In this document: positions 5,012-13,497 of the stretch, in pieces | How positions within the stretch are numbered: the stretch's first letter is position 1 | Layout of the letters: the number at the start of each line of letters is the position of its first letter | NCBI GenBank assembly: GCA_002348185.1 | Contig: DDYW01000025.1 | Location: 1 to 14,807 of the forward strand | Direction: 5' to 3' | Origin: Candidatus Hydrogenedentes bacterium UBA2224 | GTDB taxonomy: Bacteria; Hydrogenedentota; Hydrogenedentia; Hydrogenedentales; SLHB01 | DNA length: 14,807 nt | The notes under the pieces: generated by a model | What the model saw: only the letters and a program-made list of their open reading frames with translations | Databases searched by the model: none | What the model was told of the DNA's origin: nothing | Position numbers and translations under genes: made by a program

Positions 5012-6601
5012 ATGGGCGCAAAAGGCAAGCAGTACATCGTGACCTATTACGGACTGGACGGGGCCTGCGCGGCCGCCCTGGCATTGAAACGGTTTCCGGC
5101 GGCGGAGATCGTAACGACCAGCGCCCGGCGGATAGGCGAAACGCTACAGCAGATCAGCCGGGCCGCGGTGCGTGAGGTGCACGTCTGTGGGGTGGGGGCG
5201 GACTGCGACTGGTCGCTCGTGAAACAGGCGTGCGAGGCAATCCGGAAGCGCGGGGGGGCGGTTCGCTGGTATTGCGGCCGGGGATACCTCGATAAAGATC
5301 GCGAGCGCTATGCGGCGGTCTGTACCCCGGTGTTTATCGAGGCCGAGAGCAATACGGGGGCCGTGGCGAAGCACCTGCTGCTCACCGGCAACGCCGCGGG
5401 CGCGTTTCTGACCGAGCTGGCCCCCCTCGACCACAACGTCGCGCGCGGCAAGCCCCCCAGGAAGAAGACCAGCGATCAGGAAGACTGGTGCGATTTCGTG
5501 GCAGCCGCGATCTCCCAGTACTTCAAATACCAGGACGAGGATTTCTATCTGGGGGCCATTCGCAGTCTTGCTGAGCGCCGCATGAGCGAGGACGGCCGGC
5601 ACGCGCTCAACGTCTACCGCCAGGCGGGATTCACGTATGTGCTGCATGGGCGCTCGCCGGCGATGCGAACCCTCCGCGAACGGATCAAGAAATGCGCCCG
5701 GATCAACCGTCCCCTGATTATCATGGGGGAATCGGGCGTGGGAAAAGAACACGTGGCCCACTTGGTTCGCGAAGCCAGTTCGCGCAGCGGCGAGGCATTC
5801 ATCGTGGTGAACTGCGCCTTGTACGCGGGCAGCGCCAGTCTCGCCAATTCCGACATCTTCGGTCACGTGAAAGGAGCGTTTACGGGCGCGGAAAAGGAGC
5901 GCACGGGCAAGCTCACCGCAGCCGACAAGGGCATTCTCTACCTGGACGAAGTCGGCGAACTCCCGCTCGAAGTCCAGGCGAAGCTGTTGCGGGTGTTTGA
6001 GGACGGTTGGGTCACGCCTGAGGGCGCGGACTGGCCCACGCGCCAGGTCGATGTGCGCATCATCGCCGCGACCAACCGCGACCTGCCCGAGATGGTGCGC
6101 GCGGGGGCTTTCCGTGCAGACCTGTATCACCGTCTGAGCACCCTGCGGCTCTGTGTCCCCCCCTTGCGCGACCGCCTGGAAGACATGCGCTCCATCCTCG
6201 AGGTGCACCTCCCCTCCCTGGCGAAAGAGGGCTGCGAACGCATCCTGACGCGGAACGATTACCAGGCGCTGAGAGATTACGACTGGCCGGGGAACGTTCG
6301 CCAATTGATCAAACTGGTGGAACGGGCATTCTACCTCGACATGAGCATTCCCGAGGCCATCGCCGAAGAAAAGGCGCTGGGCGAACTCCGCGCCGCCGCG
6401 GGAACCCCGTCATCCACGGATGACGTGCTGCTCCCGCGCACCGTGAGCGACGTCCAGCCGCTCAAGGAAGTGCGAGACCACTATGCCCGCCACGTGTGGG
6501 ACCTCTTTGACCACAATTACTCCGCCGCCGCCAAGGCGCTGGGCATTCAACCCAATACGCTGCGGTACCAGTACCTGAAAGAGAAAAAGCAGCGGGCCTG
6601 A
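5012..6601 (+). CDS. Sigma-54-dependent activator with an N-terminal degenerate DHH-like sensor domain (RtcR-like layout)
   Basis: A 529-aa enhancer-binding protein. The central AAA+ domain (about 208-445) is complete: Walker A GESGVGKE 239-246, sigma-54 contact loop GAFTGA 288-293, Walker B GILYLDE 307-313, FRADLYHRL with the likely arginine finger 367-375, and WPGNVRQL 425-432. A Fis-type helix-turn-helix closes the protein (NYSAAAKALGIQPNTLRYQ 502-520). The N-terminal 200 residues are neither a receiver, GAF, PAS nor evident CARF domain. VTYYGLDGACAAALAL (10-25) resembles motif I of DHH phosphoesterases (HxDxDGxxAA) with His and the first Asp replaced by Tyr and Gly; WYCGRGYLD at 86-94 and LDHN at 139-142 are further striking patches. 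I infer a ligand-binding, non-catalytic sensor. RBS AGGAG lies at 5003-5007. It is divergent from an operon with a -24/-12 promoter, its likely target. Confidence 0.9.
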   Translation: MGAKGKQYIVTYYGLDGACAAALALKRFPAAEIVTTSARRIGETLQQISRAAVREVHVCGVGADCDWSLVKQACEAIRKRGGAVRWYCGRGYLDKDRERYAAVCTPVFIEAESNTGAVAKHLLLTGNAAGAFLTELAPLDHNVARGKPPRKKTSDQEDWCDFVAAAISQYFKYQDEDFYLGAIRSLAERRMSEDGRHALNVYRQAGFTYVLHGRSPAMRTLRERIKKCARINRPLIIMGESGVGKEHVAHLVREASSRSGEAFIVVNCALYAGSASLANSDIFGHVKGAFTGAEKERTGKLTAADKGILYLDEVGELPLEVQAKLLRVFEDGWVTPEGADWPTRQVDVRIIAATNRDLPEMVRAGAFRADLYHRLSTLRLCVPPLRDRLEDMRSILEVHLPSLAKEGCERILTRNDYQALRDYDWPGNVRQLIKLVERAFYLDMSIPEAIAEEKALGELRAAAGTPSSTDDVLLPRTVSDVQPLKEVRDHYARHVWDLFDHNYSAAAKALGIQPNTLRYQYLKEKKQRA

Positions 6602-6602
6602 T

Positions 6603-6619
6603 CCGCGCGCCCGGCGCGG
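6603..6619. terminator. Weak hairpin between convergent genes
   Basis: ccgcgc (6603-6608) pairs with gcgcgg (6614-6619) around a 5-nt loop, right after the stop of the sigma-54 activator. A gttttt run begins about 16 nt downstream on the plus strand, too far for a classical terminator. It lies in the 46-bp gap before the end of the converging ceramidase-like gene. Confidence 0.4.
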
Positions 6620-6647
6620 GATTCGGTGCAGGACGTTTTTGTGAGCG

Positions 6648-8852
6648 TCATGCCATCGCGGCGCGGCAGTGCCCGGCGATTTCCCCGGGCGTGAGCGCGC
6701 GGTTGTAGACGGCGACGTGGCTCAGCTTGCCTTCGAGCCCGAAGAGGGCGTCGCTGCGGCCGCCCACCCACAGATCGGGGGTGTCCTGCGGGCAGCCGGG
6801 TTCGAGGACGCCGCTGATCTCCGGGGCAGCGTGCCCATCCAGGTACACGGCGACGTCGCGGCCCTGACGGACGTACGCGACGTGGTACCACTGCCTGGGT
6901 TCCAGCACGGTGCCGCCCGTGAGCAGGGTGCGTTTCTCATCGCCGTTGTAGACAATCAGCCGCCCCGCCGCGCTGCCGTCGCCGTCCGTGCCGCCTATGC
7001 CGAGATGTTCGCCCGGAGCGCCGGGTTCGCGGTCGCGGCCGCGGGAGACGATGTAGCCCGTCACCGCACGGGCGTCGCAGGGCAGCCCGTTCCAGAACCA
7101 GAGCTCAACCGAATAGGCGTCGCCCGGAACGGGCAGTGCGGCGGCCACCCGGCCCCCGGCGCAATGAAGCGCGCGGCAGATGCCGTCGGGGTGGCCGGTT
7201 TCCTTGACGGGAGGACCCTCAACAAAGAACGCCACACCCGGCTCGCAGCGGGCAGAGACATTGTTGCCGGACAGGTCGGCGCAGATCTCGCCCGCGAGGG
7301 TGTCCAGGGGCCAGAAGGCCTGCGGGGCGGCGGCACGGACGGCATCGACATAGGGCCCCGCGCAGACCGGCAGGGGCCGGCGTTTGCGGGCCGCCAGCAC
7401 TTCAAACAGGCCCAGCACCGCCTCGGTGATCCTGGGCTCCGCGGCAGGTTCGAGACCGGCGGTACGCGCGGGCCAGGTGTTGTAGCCGCCGAAGCAGTAC
7501 AGCTCGGGCGGCGGAATATAGCCCTCGGCTCCGTTGGCCAGCTCGATGTTCATGGTCAGGGCGAACGGACTCTGCCGTTTGAGTTTGAGACCGGTGATGG
7601 CGTAGACCTCGCAGGGGATCGCGGCGATGGCCAGGCCCCCGACGCGCAACGCCTGGAGTTTCAGTTCGCGCCGGGGCTCGGCCGCCAGATACATCTGCTC
7701 GAGCGCATACACCTCCGCCTGATCCTTGGGCACGGCACGGTCGCCCATTGCCGCCCGGATCTCCGTGGCCCAGGCAAGCCGCTCGGGAGACGGGGTCCGG
7801 CGGCCCAGGTCGAGCGTCGTTTCCGCCATGTCGATCGAGGCGTCCTCAACGCATTCCGCAGCCTCCCAGGCCTGCATGGCCTTGTCGGCCACCCGCGCGG
7901 CGAAGGCGTCGATGGTGAGGTCTGTTTTCGGCGCCGCATAGTTCATCCAGTGCTGGTCGCCGCTGGTGCCATTGGAGATGAGGGCAACGAATCGCGGATT
8001 CTCCTGGCCGGGCGCGATCCGCCGCTCCATTTCCGCACAGAACCGGCCGAAATAGTCGGCGGATACGGGAGCGGCGCCGAAATAGTGCATCGAATAATTG
8101 GCGAGGAGCGCCAGCGGCGCGCCGCCGGCCGTCCGCACCGCCAGCACGGTCAGTGCGGGGTCTTCCGGGCCGCACGGCCCGATATAATCCGGGTTCTGGT
8201 AGCCGGGGTGCATCATTGCGCGGATGGTGACATCGCCGAAGGGGTCCTTTCCGATCCGGTCGGGGCGGCGGAACCATACGCGGCAGTTGGTATCTTTGGA
8301 ATCAGTGACGGCGGCCCAGCCTGCGCGCGCCGGAACGCGGTTCGCGTCGGCCTGCCGGATGCACTCGACAAGCCGGTCCGGCAGAAAGGCCGCGTAGGCC
8401 TCGTCGCACCGCGAACCCAGCGCGCCCATGACGGACGGCGCGGAGTGTGAGTGGGTCGCGGCGATGAGCAGGTGCTCCTCGCGGATGCCCGTCGCGGCGC
8501 TGGCCCGGCGCTTCACGTCGTCGAGCAGTTCGCGCGGCATCATGAGGTTGTCCACCAGCACGAGGGCGATCCGTTTGACGCCGTCGTCCAGCACGAGACC
8601 GCGTGCAAACAGCGGATCAGCGATCGTGTCGGCCCTGCCTTCCAGAAAACCGCCACTGGTGATCACCGGCAACACCTTCGGCGTAATGTCCACCGCCGCG
8701 GCGCCCGCCAGCAGCCCGGTCGCTTCGCGCGAACCCGAAGCGGCTCCGGCCGCGAGGTTCGCGGAGCCCAGGGCGCCCATCAGCGCGGCCGTGCCGGCCG
8801 CGCCCTGCATCGAATGTCTGATAAACCCACGGCGAGTCAGTCGTTCGCTCAC
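6648..8852 (-). CDS. Exported neutral/alkaline ceramidase-like protein with C-terminal LamG-type domain
   Basis: A 734-aa protein. The N-terminus carries a twin-arginine signal (TRRGFIRHS at about 6-14, then an Ala-rich stretch to about 38), so it is exported folded. Residues about 47-490 match the N-terminal domain of neutral/alkaline non-lysosomal ceramidases: THSHSAP (133-139) and NYSMHYFG (252-259) offer zinc-binding histidines, SNGTSGDQH (293-301) is where the ceramidase nucleophile motif falls, and NIELANGAEGYIPP (435-448) is typical. Real substrates in environmental bacteria are unknown; an amide of a lipid or sugar is possible. Residues about 508-734 form a concanavalin A-like/LamG domain (SVELWFW, WYHVAYV, VAVYLDGH, KLSHVAVYNRALT), probably binding carbohydrate. 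I prefer GTG 8852 because GGAGG (8861-8865) is 8 nt away; the in-frame GTG at 8858 would be only 2 nt from it. Confidence 0.88.
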   Translation of the reverse strand: MSERLTRRGFIRHSMQGAAGTAALMGALGSANLAAGAASGSREATGLLAGAAAVDITPKVLPVITSGGFLEGRADTIADPLFARGLVLDDGVKRIALVLVDNLMMPRELLDDVKRRASAATGIREEHLLIAATHSHSAPSVMGALGSRCDEAYAAFLPDRLVECIRQADANRVPARAGWAAVTDSKDTNCRVWFRRPDRIGKDPFGDVTIRAMMHPGYQNPDYIGPCGPEDPALTVLAVRTAGGAPLALLANYSMHYFGAAPVSADYFGRFCAEMERRIAPGQENPRFVALISNGTSGDQHWMNYAAPKTDLTIDAFAARVADKAMQAWEAAECVEDASIDMAETTLDLGRRTPSPERLAWATEIRAAMGDRAVPKDQAEVYALEQMYLAAEPRRELKLQALRVGGLAIAAIPCEVYAITGLKLKRQSPFALTMNIELANGAEGYIPPPELYCFGGYNTWPARTAGLEPAAEPRITEAVLGLFEVLAARKRRPLPVCAGPYVDAVRAAAPQAFWPLDTLAGEICADLSGNNVSARCEPGVAFFVEGPPVKETGHPDGICRALHCAGGRVAAALPVPGDAYSVELWFWNGLPCDARAVTGYIVSRGRDREPGAPGEHLGIGGTDGDGSAAGRLIVYNGDEKRTLLTGGTVLEPRQWYHVAYVRQGRDVAVYLDGHAAPEISGVLEPGCPQDTPDLWVGGRSDALFGLEGKLSHVAVYNRALTPGEIAGHCRAAMA

Positions 8853-8860
8853 GATCACGT

Positions 8861-8865
8861 CCTCC
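8861..8865 (-). promoter_or_regulatory. RBS deciding the start of the ceramidase-like gene
   Basis: GGAGG on the minus strand lies 8 nt before the GTG at 8852 but only 2 nt before the GTG at 8858, which favours the shorter reading. Both leave the Tat signal intact. Confidence 0.7.
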
Positions 8866-8935
8866 GCAGTGTTGACCTGCGATCAGACTACCCGTTCACA
8901 CGCGGGGAACACAAGACGGTCCGCGGAGCAATCGT

Positions 8936-8955
8936 GACCGGCGAAAACGCCGGTC
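8936..8955 (-). terminator. Hairpin after the beta-propeller gene
   Basis: gaccggcg (8936-8943) and cgccggtc (8948-8955) pair perfectly around an aaaa/tttt loop, 27 bp beyond the stop of the beta-propeller gene. No strong T-run follows on the minus strand. It probably separates that gene from the ceramidase-like gene, which lies 129 bp further in the same direction, so the two may be separate units or linked by read-through. Confidence 0.6.
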
Positions 8956-8981
8956 CCGCCAGGAGTTCGCGCAAGCTTCCG

Positions 8982-11747
8982 CTACAGGGGCAATTCGAGC
9001 ACGCCGGAGTAGCCGGTCGAAATGTAGGCCGCCGAGGCGCCGAAACGAATGCGTAACGGGTAACCCATCACGGGCACGATCTCGCCCAGCGTGCCGGCGC
9101 CGGAACTGAAATCGTACCGGGCCACCGCGCTCCCTCCGAGAACGACATACGCACTCGAGTCGCGGGCATCGAGCAGGCTTCCCCAGTCTCTGGTGACCAG
9201 CACGCCGCTGCCCGGTTCCAGTGCGCCGCCGGGCGACACCGCGACGGCATATAGCCTCAGGCCGTCGGCATAGGATTCCACATAGACCTTGGCGCCGCGT
9301 CCGAGCACCTGGCTGGCGCCGTTGGGAAGTTGAACCGAGTCAAGGGATTCGACCTCCTCCCCGCCGTTCCAGCGCACCGTCCGCAGGTGGGAGCGGTATT
9401 CCCAGTTGCGGAGCCACTGATCATCGCGCAGCGTCAGCAGGCCGTTGCCGGGATCGTACTGAACGAAGATGCCCGGAACGTTTACGCTCGGACCGGCCGA
9501 CGGCGTCCCGGCCACGTCAATCGCCGTGATGAAATGCGCGCACTTCGGCGTCTCCATGCCAGCAACGGTCTCGAGCGGCTCGCAGGTGCTCAGATACAGA
9601 CCGGCGTCCGCCGCGTCGAGCGAGACGATATGGTCAAACGCAAGGCCCACCGTGCCGGTGAACTCTCCGGCCGCCAGGTCGATCAGCGCGAGTCCCTGTT
9701 CCGCGGTATCCGGACCCAGAACGGCGCCGTACTCGTCCGCACGGCAGCGCAACGCCAGCAGGTCGCCCAGCAGGAACGCGGAACCGGTCTGGCTCGAGGG
9801 ATAATAGGGCCACGCGACGATGGATTTGTCCGCGGAAGCGCCGCTGTCCACTTCGAGAAGCGGCCGGTACGGATAGAGTGGCCAATACCACCCGTAGTAC
9901 GGCTCAACGGGGATGCGCTCGTTGAACACGAGCCGCGGTTGTTCCGGATCGGAACAATCCACGACCGCCACCACATACTGCGGCGTTTCGTCCCACCTCG
10001 CCCCGACAAGCACGACCGAATTCCCGTAGACCAGGCTGTCCACGAGGTCGCCAAGTTCAACTTCGACTTCACCTCCCGCCGTTTTCGCCAGCGACACCGT
10101 CCGAACGAGTGTTTTGCCGGTGTCGTAACGCGCGACGATTTCCGCGGCGACGTGCGGCGTAATCTCCACGAAATCGGCAAGGTATTCCGCTAGCACAAGG
10201 CGGTTCGTCACGGTGGGCGCGTCAAGCACGGCGACGTCGATCGTGACCAGTTGCTCCGTGGTGAGTCCGTAGTAATTGCCCTCATAGTCAAAAGAACGGA
10301 TGGATGCGCCCGTGAGGTCCGCGTAACCGCGCGCATCGAGCTCGTCCGGCGACCACGACACGAATTGAAGCCGCTCGTAGCCCCCGGCGCCGCTCCAGCC
10401 GCTGAACGGCACGATGAGCAGGTCGTCAAACACCGCGAAGGCCTTGACGTCGCCGTAGGCGCTGGACCAGCTCCAGTCGTCCCCGAACGTCTCGCGGTCA
10501 ATGAGAACCGGGCCACCGGGGTCCGCCACGTCGAACAGGCTCACGCACACACGACGGCCGCCGGTGTCGTCCACGCCCAGGGCGAGCAAGCGGTCGCCGC
10601 GCGGCTCGATGTGCGTGGACCAGCCGGGCACTTCCAGTTCGCCAAGAAGGGTGGGCGCCGACGGGTCGGACAGGTCCACCACGAACAGGGGGTCCTGGAC
10701 CAGAAACGTCACGATGTAGGCCCGAGGTCCGTCAAACCGGGTTGCGAAGAGGGTTTCGCCCGTGGCGCGCTCGAGCGGCAACTCGGCAAGCACCGTAAGA
10801 TGATCCGGGTCCGCGAGACTGATGGTGGTCACATAGACGCGCCGCTCATCGTTCCAGGCGCTGGATACGACGCGCAAGGCGCCTTCCCATGCGTCCAGCT
10901 TGTACCGGTCCGCGACGTAGCCATTGACATTCACCGCACCGCGCACCGCCATGGCGCCGGCCGGATCGCTGATGTCGACGTAGGTGATGGTGGTCTCCTC
11001 CCCGGACCACGCGGGCGCAGAAGCCACGAAAATGGCGGTGGAGGTGGCCTGGATCACGTCGCCGGCGCCCCCGAACGAGAGCTGGTCCGCGGGGTAGACG
11101 TTGTCCGGATCAGCGACATTGATGCTGCTTACCCACGTCGCGCTGGTCTGGTCTTTCGTAGCGACAACGCCGTCCCAATACCAGTCGAATTCGGCGCACA
11201 CCGCATAGAGCACATCGCCGACGAGACGGCTGTCGACGAAATCGCCGTCCAGCGCGATGGAAGAAAGGATCGATGCGGACGCCGGGGTCGAAACGTCGGC
11301 GATGTAGAGCCGTCCCTGTACCGAGTAGCTCACCGTGTTGCCGTTTGTTTCGTAGTCTGCCGCCTGTCCGACCAGGACGTAAGCACGGCCGTCGCGCACG
11401 TAGAGATCCCGCGGATACCCAAAGGTCGGAAGCTGCGCAAGCACTTCTTCCGTATCCAGATCGACCAGGGTGAGCCCACGGTACTGGTTCAGGACGTACA
11501 GAAGGTTGCCCTCGCGCCGAAAGACATCCGGCTCGGTCACCTCCCGCGGGACATCCTCCTCACCCACCTGGGTATCTTCATCGCGGCCCGCGGCGGGGAG
11601 TCCTCCCCACGTCCACCAGGCGTTGTTGCTTTGCCGCAGGTCGGCGCTGGTGAACCGGTAACCGGAATTCCCCGGCGGCTGAAGCGGGCATTCGACACCG
11701 GTTGCCAGCACCACCAGAGCGCACAAGAGCACGAACCTCTGACGCAT
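8982..11747 (-). CDS. Secreted beta-propeller domain protein (WD40-like, PF09826 type)
   Basis: A 921-aa protein. It starts with an export signal (MRQRFVLLCALVVLATGVEC). A Cys falls at residue 20, but GVEC is a poor lipobox, so lipoprotein status is doubtful. The body is a series of blade-like units that alternate strands with phrases such as VDLSDPSAPTLLGELEVPG, INVADPDNVYP, DISDPAGAM and VDCSDPEQPRLV, i.e. a xxVDxxDPxxPxxxG repeat, the hallmark of secreted C-terminal beta-propeller proteins. The segment EVTEPDVFRREGNLLYVLN is the typical opening of that family. The function is probably binding or scaffolding at the surface; no catalytic motif is visible. I chose ATG 11747 because AGGGAG lies 7 nt upstream (11755-11760) and the signal peptide begins there; an ATG at 11780 would add 11 charged residues. 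Confidence 0.87.
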   Translation of the reverse strand: MRQRFVLLCALVVLATGVECPLQPPGNSGYRFTSADLRQSNNAWWTWGGLPAAGRDEDTQVGEEDVPREVTEPDVFRREGNLLYVLNQYRGLTLVDLDTEEVLAQLPTFGYPRDLYVRDGRAYVLVGQAADYETNGNTVSYSVQGRLYIADVSTPASASILSSIALDGDFVDSRLVGDVLYAVCAEFDWYWDGVVATKDQTSATWVSSINVADPDNVYPADQLSFGGAGDVIQATSTAIFVASAPAWSGEETTITYVDISDPAGAMAVRGAVNVNGYVADRYKLDAWEGALRVVSSAWNDERRVYVTTISLADPDHLTVLAELPLERATGETLFATRFDGPRAYIVTFLVQDPLFVVDLSDPSAPTLLGELEVPGWSTHIEPRGDRLLALGVDDTGGRRVCVSLFDVADPGGPVLIDRETFGDDWSWSSAYGDVKAFAVFDDLLIVPFSGWSGAGGYERLQFVSWSPDELDARGYADLTGASIRSFDYEGNYYGLTTEQLVTIDVAVLDAPTVTNRLVLAEYLADFVEITPHVAAEIVARYDTGKTLVRTVSLAKTAGGEVEVELGDLVDSLVYGNSVVLVGARWDETPQYVVAVVDCSDPEQPRLVFNERIPVEPYYGWYWPLYPYRPLLEVDSGASADKSIVAWPYYPSSQTGSAFLLGDLLALRCRADEYGAVLGPDTAEQGLALIDLAAGEFTGTVGLAFDHIVSLDAADAGLYLSTCEPLETVAGMETPKCAHFITAIDVAGTPSAGPSVNVPGIFVQYDPGNGLLTLRDDQWLRNWEYRSHLRTVRWNGGEEVESLDSVQLPNGASQVLGRGAKVYVESYADGLRLYAVAVSPGGALEPGSGVLVTRDWGSLLDARDSSAYVVLGGSAVARYDFSSGAGTLGEIVPVMGYPLRIRFGASAAYISTGYSGVLELPL

Positions 11748-12003
11748 GACCGTTCTCCCTGGAAGGTGGGCGCGCCGCAAAACGGTTCGCGGATCCAGAC
11801 CGCATCCACGAAGGCCCAGGCCGCCCCTGCCTGCCGCGAAGGATGCACATCTCCCGTTATTCTACTCCCGGAAACCGTCGTTGTGACGCCTATTTTTCAT
11901 GCCCGCCCGCCAAACGCGAAGCGCCACAGAAGACGTGGAGGCTGAAAATCTTCCGCGGTTCAGGCACACTGAGACCGGCCGACAGCAAAGGAAGGGAAAG
12001 GGT
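11748..12003. other. Divergent intergenic region between two secreted-protein genes
   Basis: This 256-bp gap separates the starts of the beta-propeller gene (-) and the lyase-like gene (+). On the minus strand TAGAAT (11859-11864) is a five-of-six -10 match, but the hexamer 17 bp upstream (gtcaca) is a poor -35. A purine-rich tract with GGAAGGG just before 12004 is the RBS region of the plus gene. No -24/-12 promoter and no long inverted repeat were seen. Confidence 0.4.
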
Positions 12004-13443
12004 ATGGACATCAGAAACTGGGCCGGAGGCATTGTCGTGCTGTTCCTGGCGGCTGGTCTGAGCTGCGGGGCGGCGGTTTCCGCGGAGGAGTCCGGCGAGC
12101 CCGACGGTCTCGCACTGGTGGTGGCGTATGCCAATGCCATGCTTCAACAGGGCCAGGACAGGTACGGCGAGGCGCCTGCGCCGCTGTTCGCGGAGGAACT
12201 CGACCGCACGACCATGCAGATGCTGGCGGATGAGGCCCTGGAGACGGCCGCCGCCATTCCGCGGGAAGCCTGGGGCATACGCCCCCACGACCGGATGCTG
12301 GGCGGCGCGAACCCGCAGCATTGCGCGAACCTGTACCAGATACTGTATGCATTGACCGGGATCACCGGGGAAGCGCGGTATGCGGATGCCGCCGACGCTT
12401 CGCTGCGGTACTTTCTGGAGCATTGCCAGAGCGAAGCCACGGGCCTGTTGTACTGGGGCGAGCACGCGGGCTGGGACTTGCGCCGGGACGCGCCGTTGCA
12501 GACCTCGTCCGGAGACACCCACGAGTTTTACCGCCCCTGGCCGCTATGGGAGCGCTCCTGGCAGCTCGCGCCCGAGCCCTGCCGCCGCTTTGCGCTGGGA
12601 CTCTGGGAACATCAGATCGGCGACCACGAAACCGGAAACTACTCACGCCACGCCAAAATCAGCCAGCACGGCCCCGCGGCGAATGCCCCCTATGCGCGGC
12701 ACGGCGGGTTCTACATCGAAACCTGGGCAAGCGCGTATGCACAGACTGGCGATGATGTCTTTCTCCAGGCAATCGAAACCGTGCTCGACGGCCTCGAACG
12801 CGCCCGCCTCAACGATGGCGGGTACCTTGCCGGCGGCAGCCTGGACAAGGGCAGCCGCAGGCCTTGCGACATCTCACTCGCCGTGTCGCTGGAACTCGCG
12901 GCTCCCCGCGTGCCGCCCGAACTCGCCGCCAGGATGCGCGCCGTCGCCGCCGCCAACGACGAGGTCTTCGCCCAAACCCACCCGGCCCCGGCCGCGGGCG
13001 AAGCCACAGATACCAACCTCTGGACCAACGCCTATGGAAGCGGTCCCCGCACCGGGCGCGCCAACCTGCTCATGCTGCGCTACCGCCAGACCGGAAACGA
13101 CCTCTACCGCCGCATCGTGCTGGCCGAGGCCGACCTCTACCGGGAACAGCAAATCAATCTGTCCAGCCCGGTATGGCCCGGGACCGTCGGCGACGCGGTC
13201 TGGCTGATGCTCAATGCCCATGAGCTGACGGGCAATGCCGACTACCTCCAGGCCGCCAGGCGGTTCGCCCGCGAAGGCGTCAACCTGTTCCTGCCGGAAG
13301 GGCCCCTGCCCAGGGCCTCGGACGCCCACGATCACTACGAAGCCGTCACCAACGGCGACACCCTGATGATGGCACTGCTCCGATTGTGGATGGTCCAGAA
13401 CCGGCCCAATGCGGGCATCGCGCTGGCCTACACGGACCGGTGA
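12004..13443 (+). CDS. Secreted alpha/alpha-toroid lyase- or glycosidase-like protein
   Basis: A 479-aa protein with a Sec signal peptide (hydrophobic 8-20, likely cleavage after AVSA near 27). The mature part is mainly helical and reads like an alpha/alpha-barrel carbohydrate-active enzyme. RYGEAPAPLFAEELD (53-67), GLLYWGEHAGWDL (147-159), THEFYRPWPLWERSWQLAPE (172-191), and NYSRHAKI (212-219) recall family 2 pectate lyases and related seven-hairpin enzymes, with aromatic and His/Arg/Glu residues that could line a sugar cleft. I cannot confirm the family or the catalytic residues. A periplasmic or extracellular role in acidic-polysaccharide breakdown is the best inference. ATG 12004 is preceded by GGAAGGG; the same frame is open back to 11899, but the extra 35 residues are polar and would hide the signal peptide. 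It is divergent from the beta-propeller gene. Confidence 0.82.
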   Translation: MDIRNWAGGIVVLFLAAGLSCGAAVSAEESGEPDGLALVVAYANAMLQQGQDRYGEAPAPLFAEELDRTTMQMLADEALETAAAIPREAWGIRPHDRMLGGANPQHCANLYQILYALTGITGEARYADAADASLRYFLEHCQSEATGLLYWGEHAGWDLRRDAPLQTSSGDTHEFYRPWPLWERSWQLAPEPCRRFALGLWEHQIGDHETGNYSRHAKISQHGPAANAPYARHGGFYIETWASAYAQTGDDVFLQAIETVLDGLERARLNDGGYLAGGSLDKGSRRPCDISLAVSLELAAPRVPPELAARMRAVAAANDEVFAQTHPAPAAGEATDTNLWTNAYGSGPRTGRANLLMLRYRQTGNDLYRRIVLAEADLYREQQINLSSPVWPGTVGDAVWLMLNAHELTGNADYLQAARRFAREGVNLFLPEGPLPRASDAHDHYEAVTNGDTLMMALLRLWMVQNRPNAGIALAYTDR

Positions 13444-13497
13444 ACCCCCCGAACGACGGGAAAGACGGATGCGCAGCAGCGGGCAGCGCCAGCCCGA

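Noticed and set aside
6669..8450. 593-aa plus-strand open frame opposite the ceramidase-like gene
   Set aside because: A shadow of the true gene; no RBS-supported start or domain.
10251..11945. 564-aa plus-strand open frame opposite the propeller gene
   Set aside because: It lacks the repeat pattern and signal peptide seen on the minus strand and runs into the start of the lyase-like gene's upstream region.
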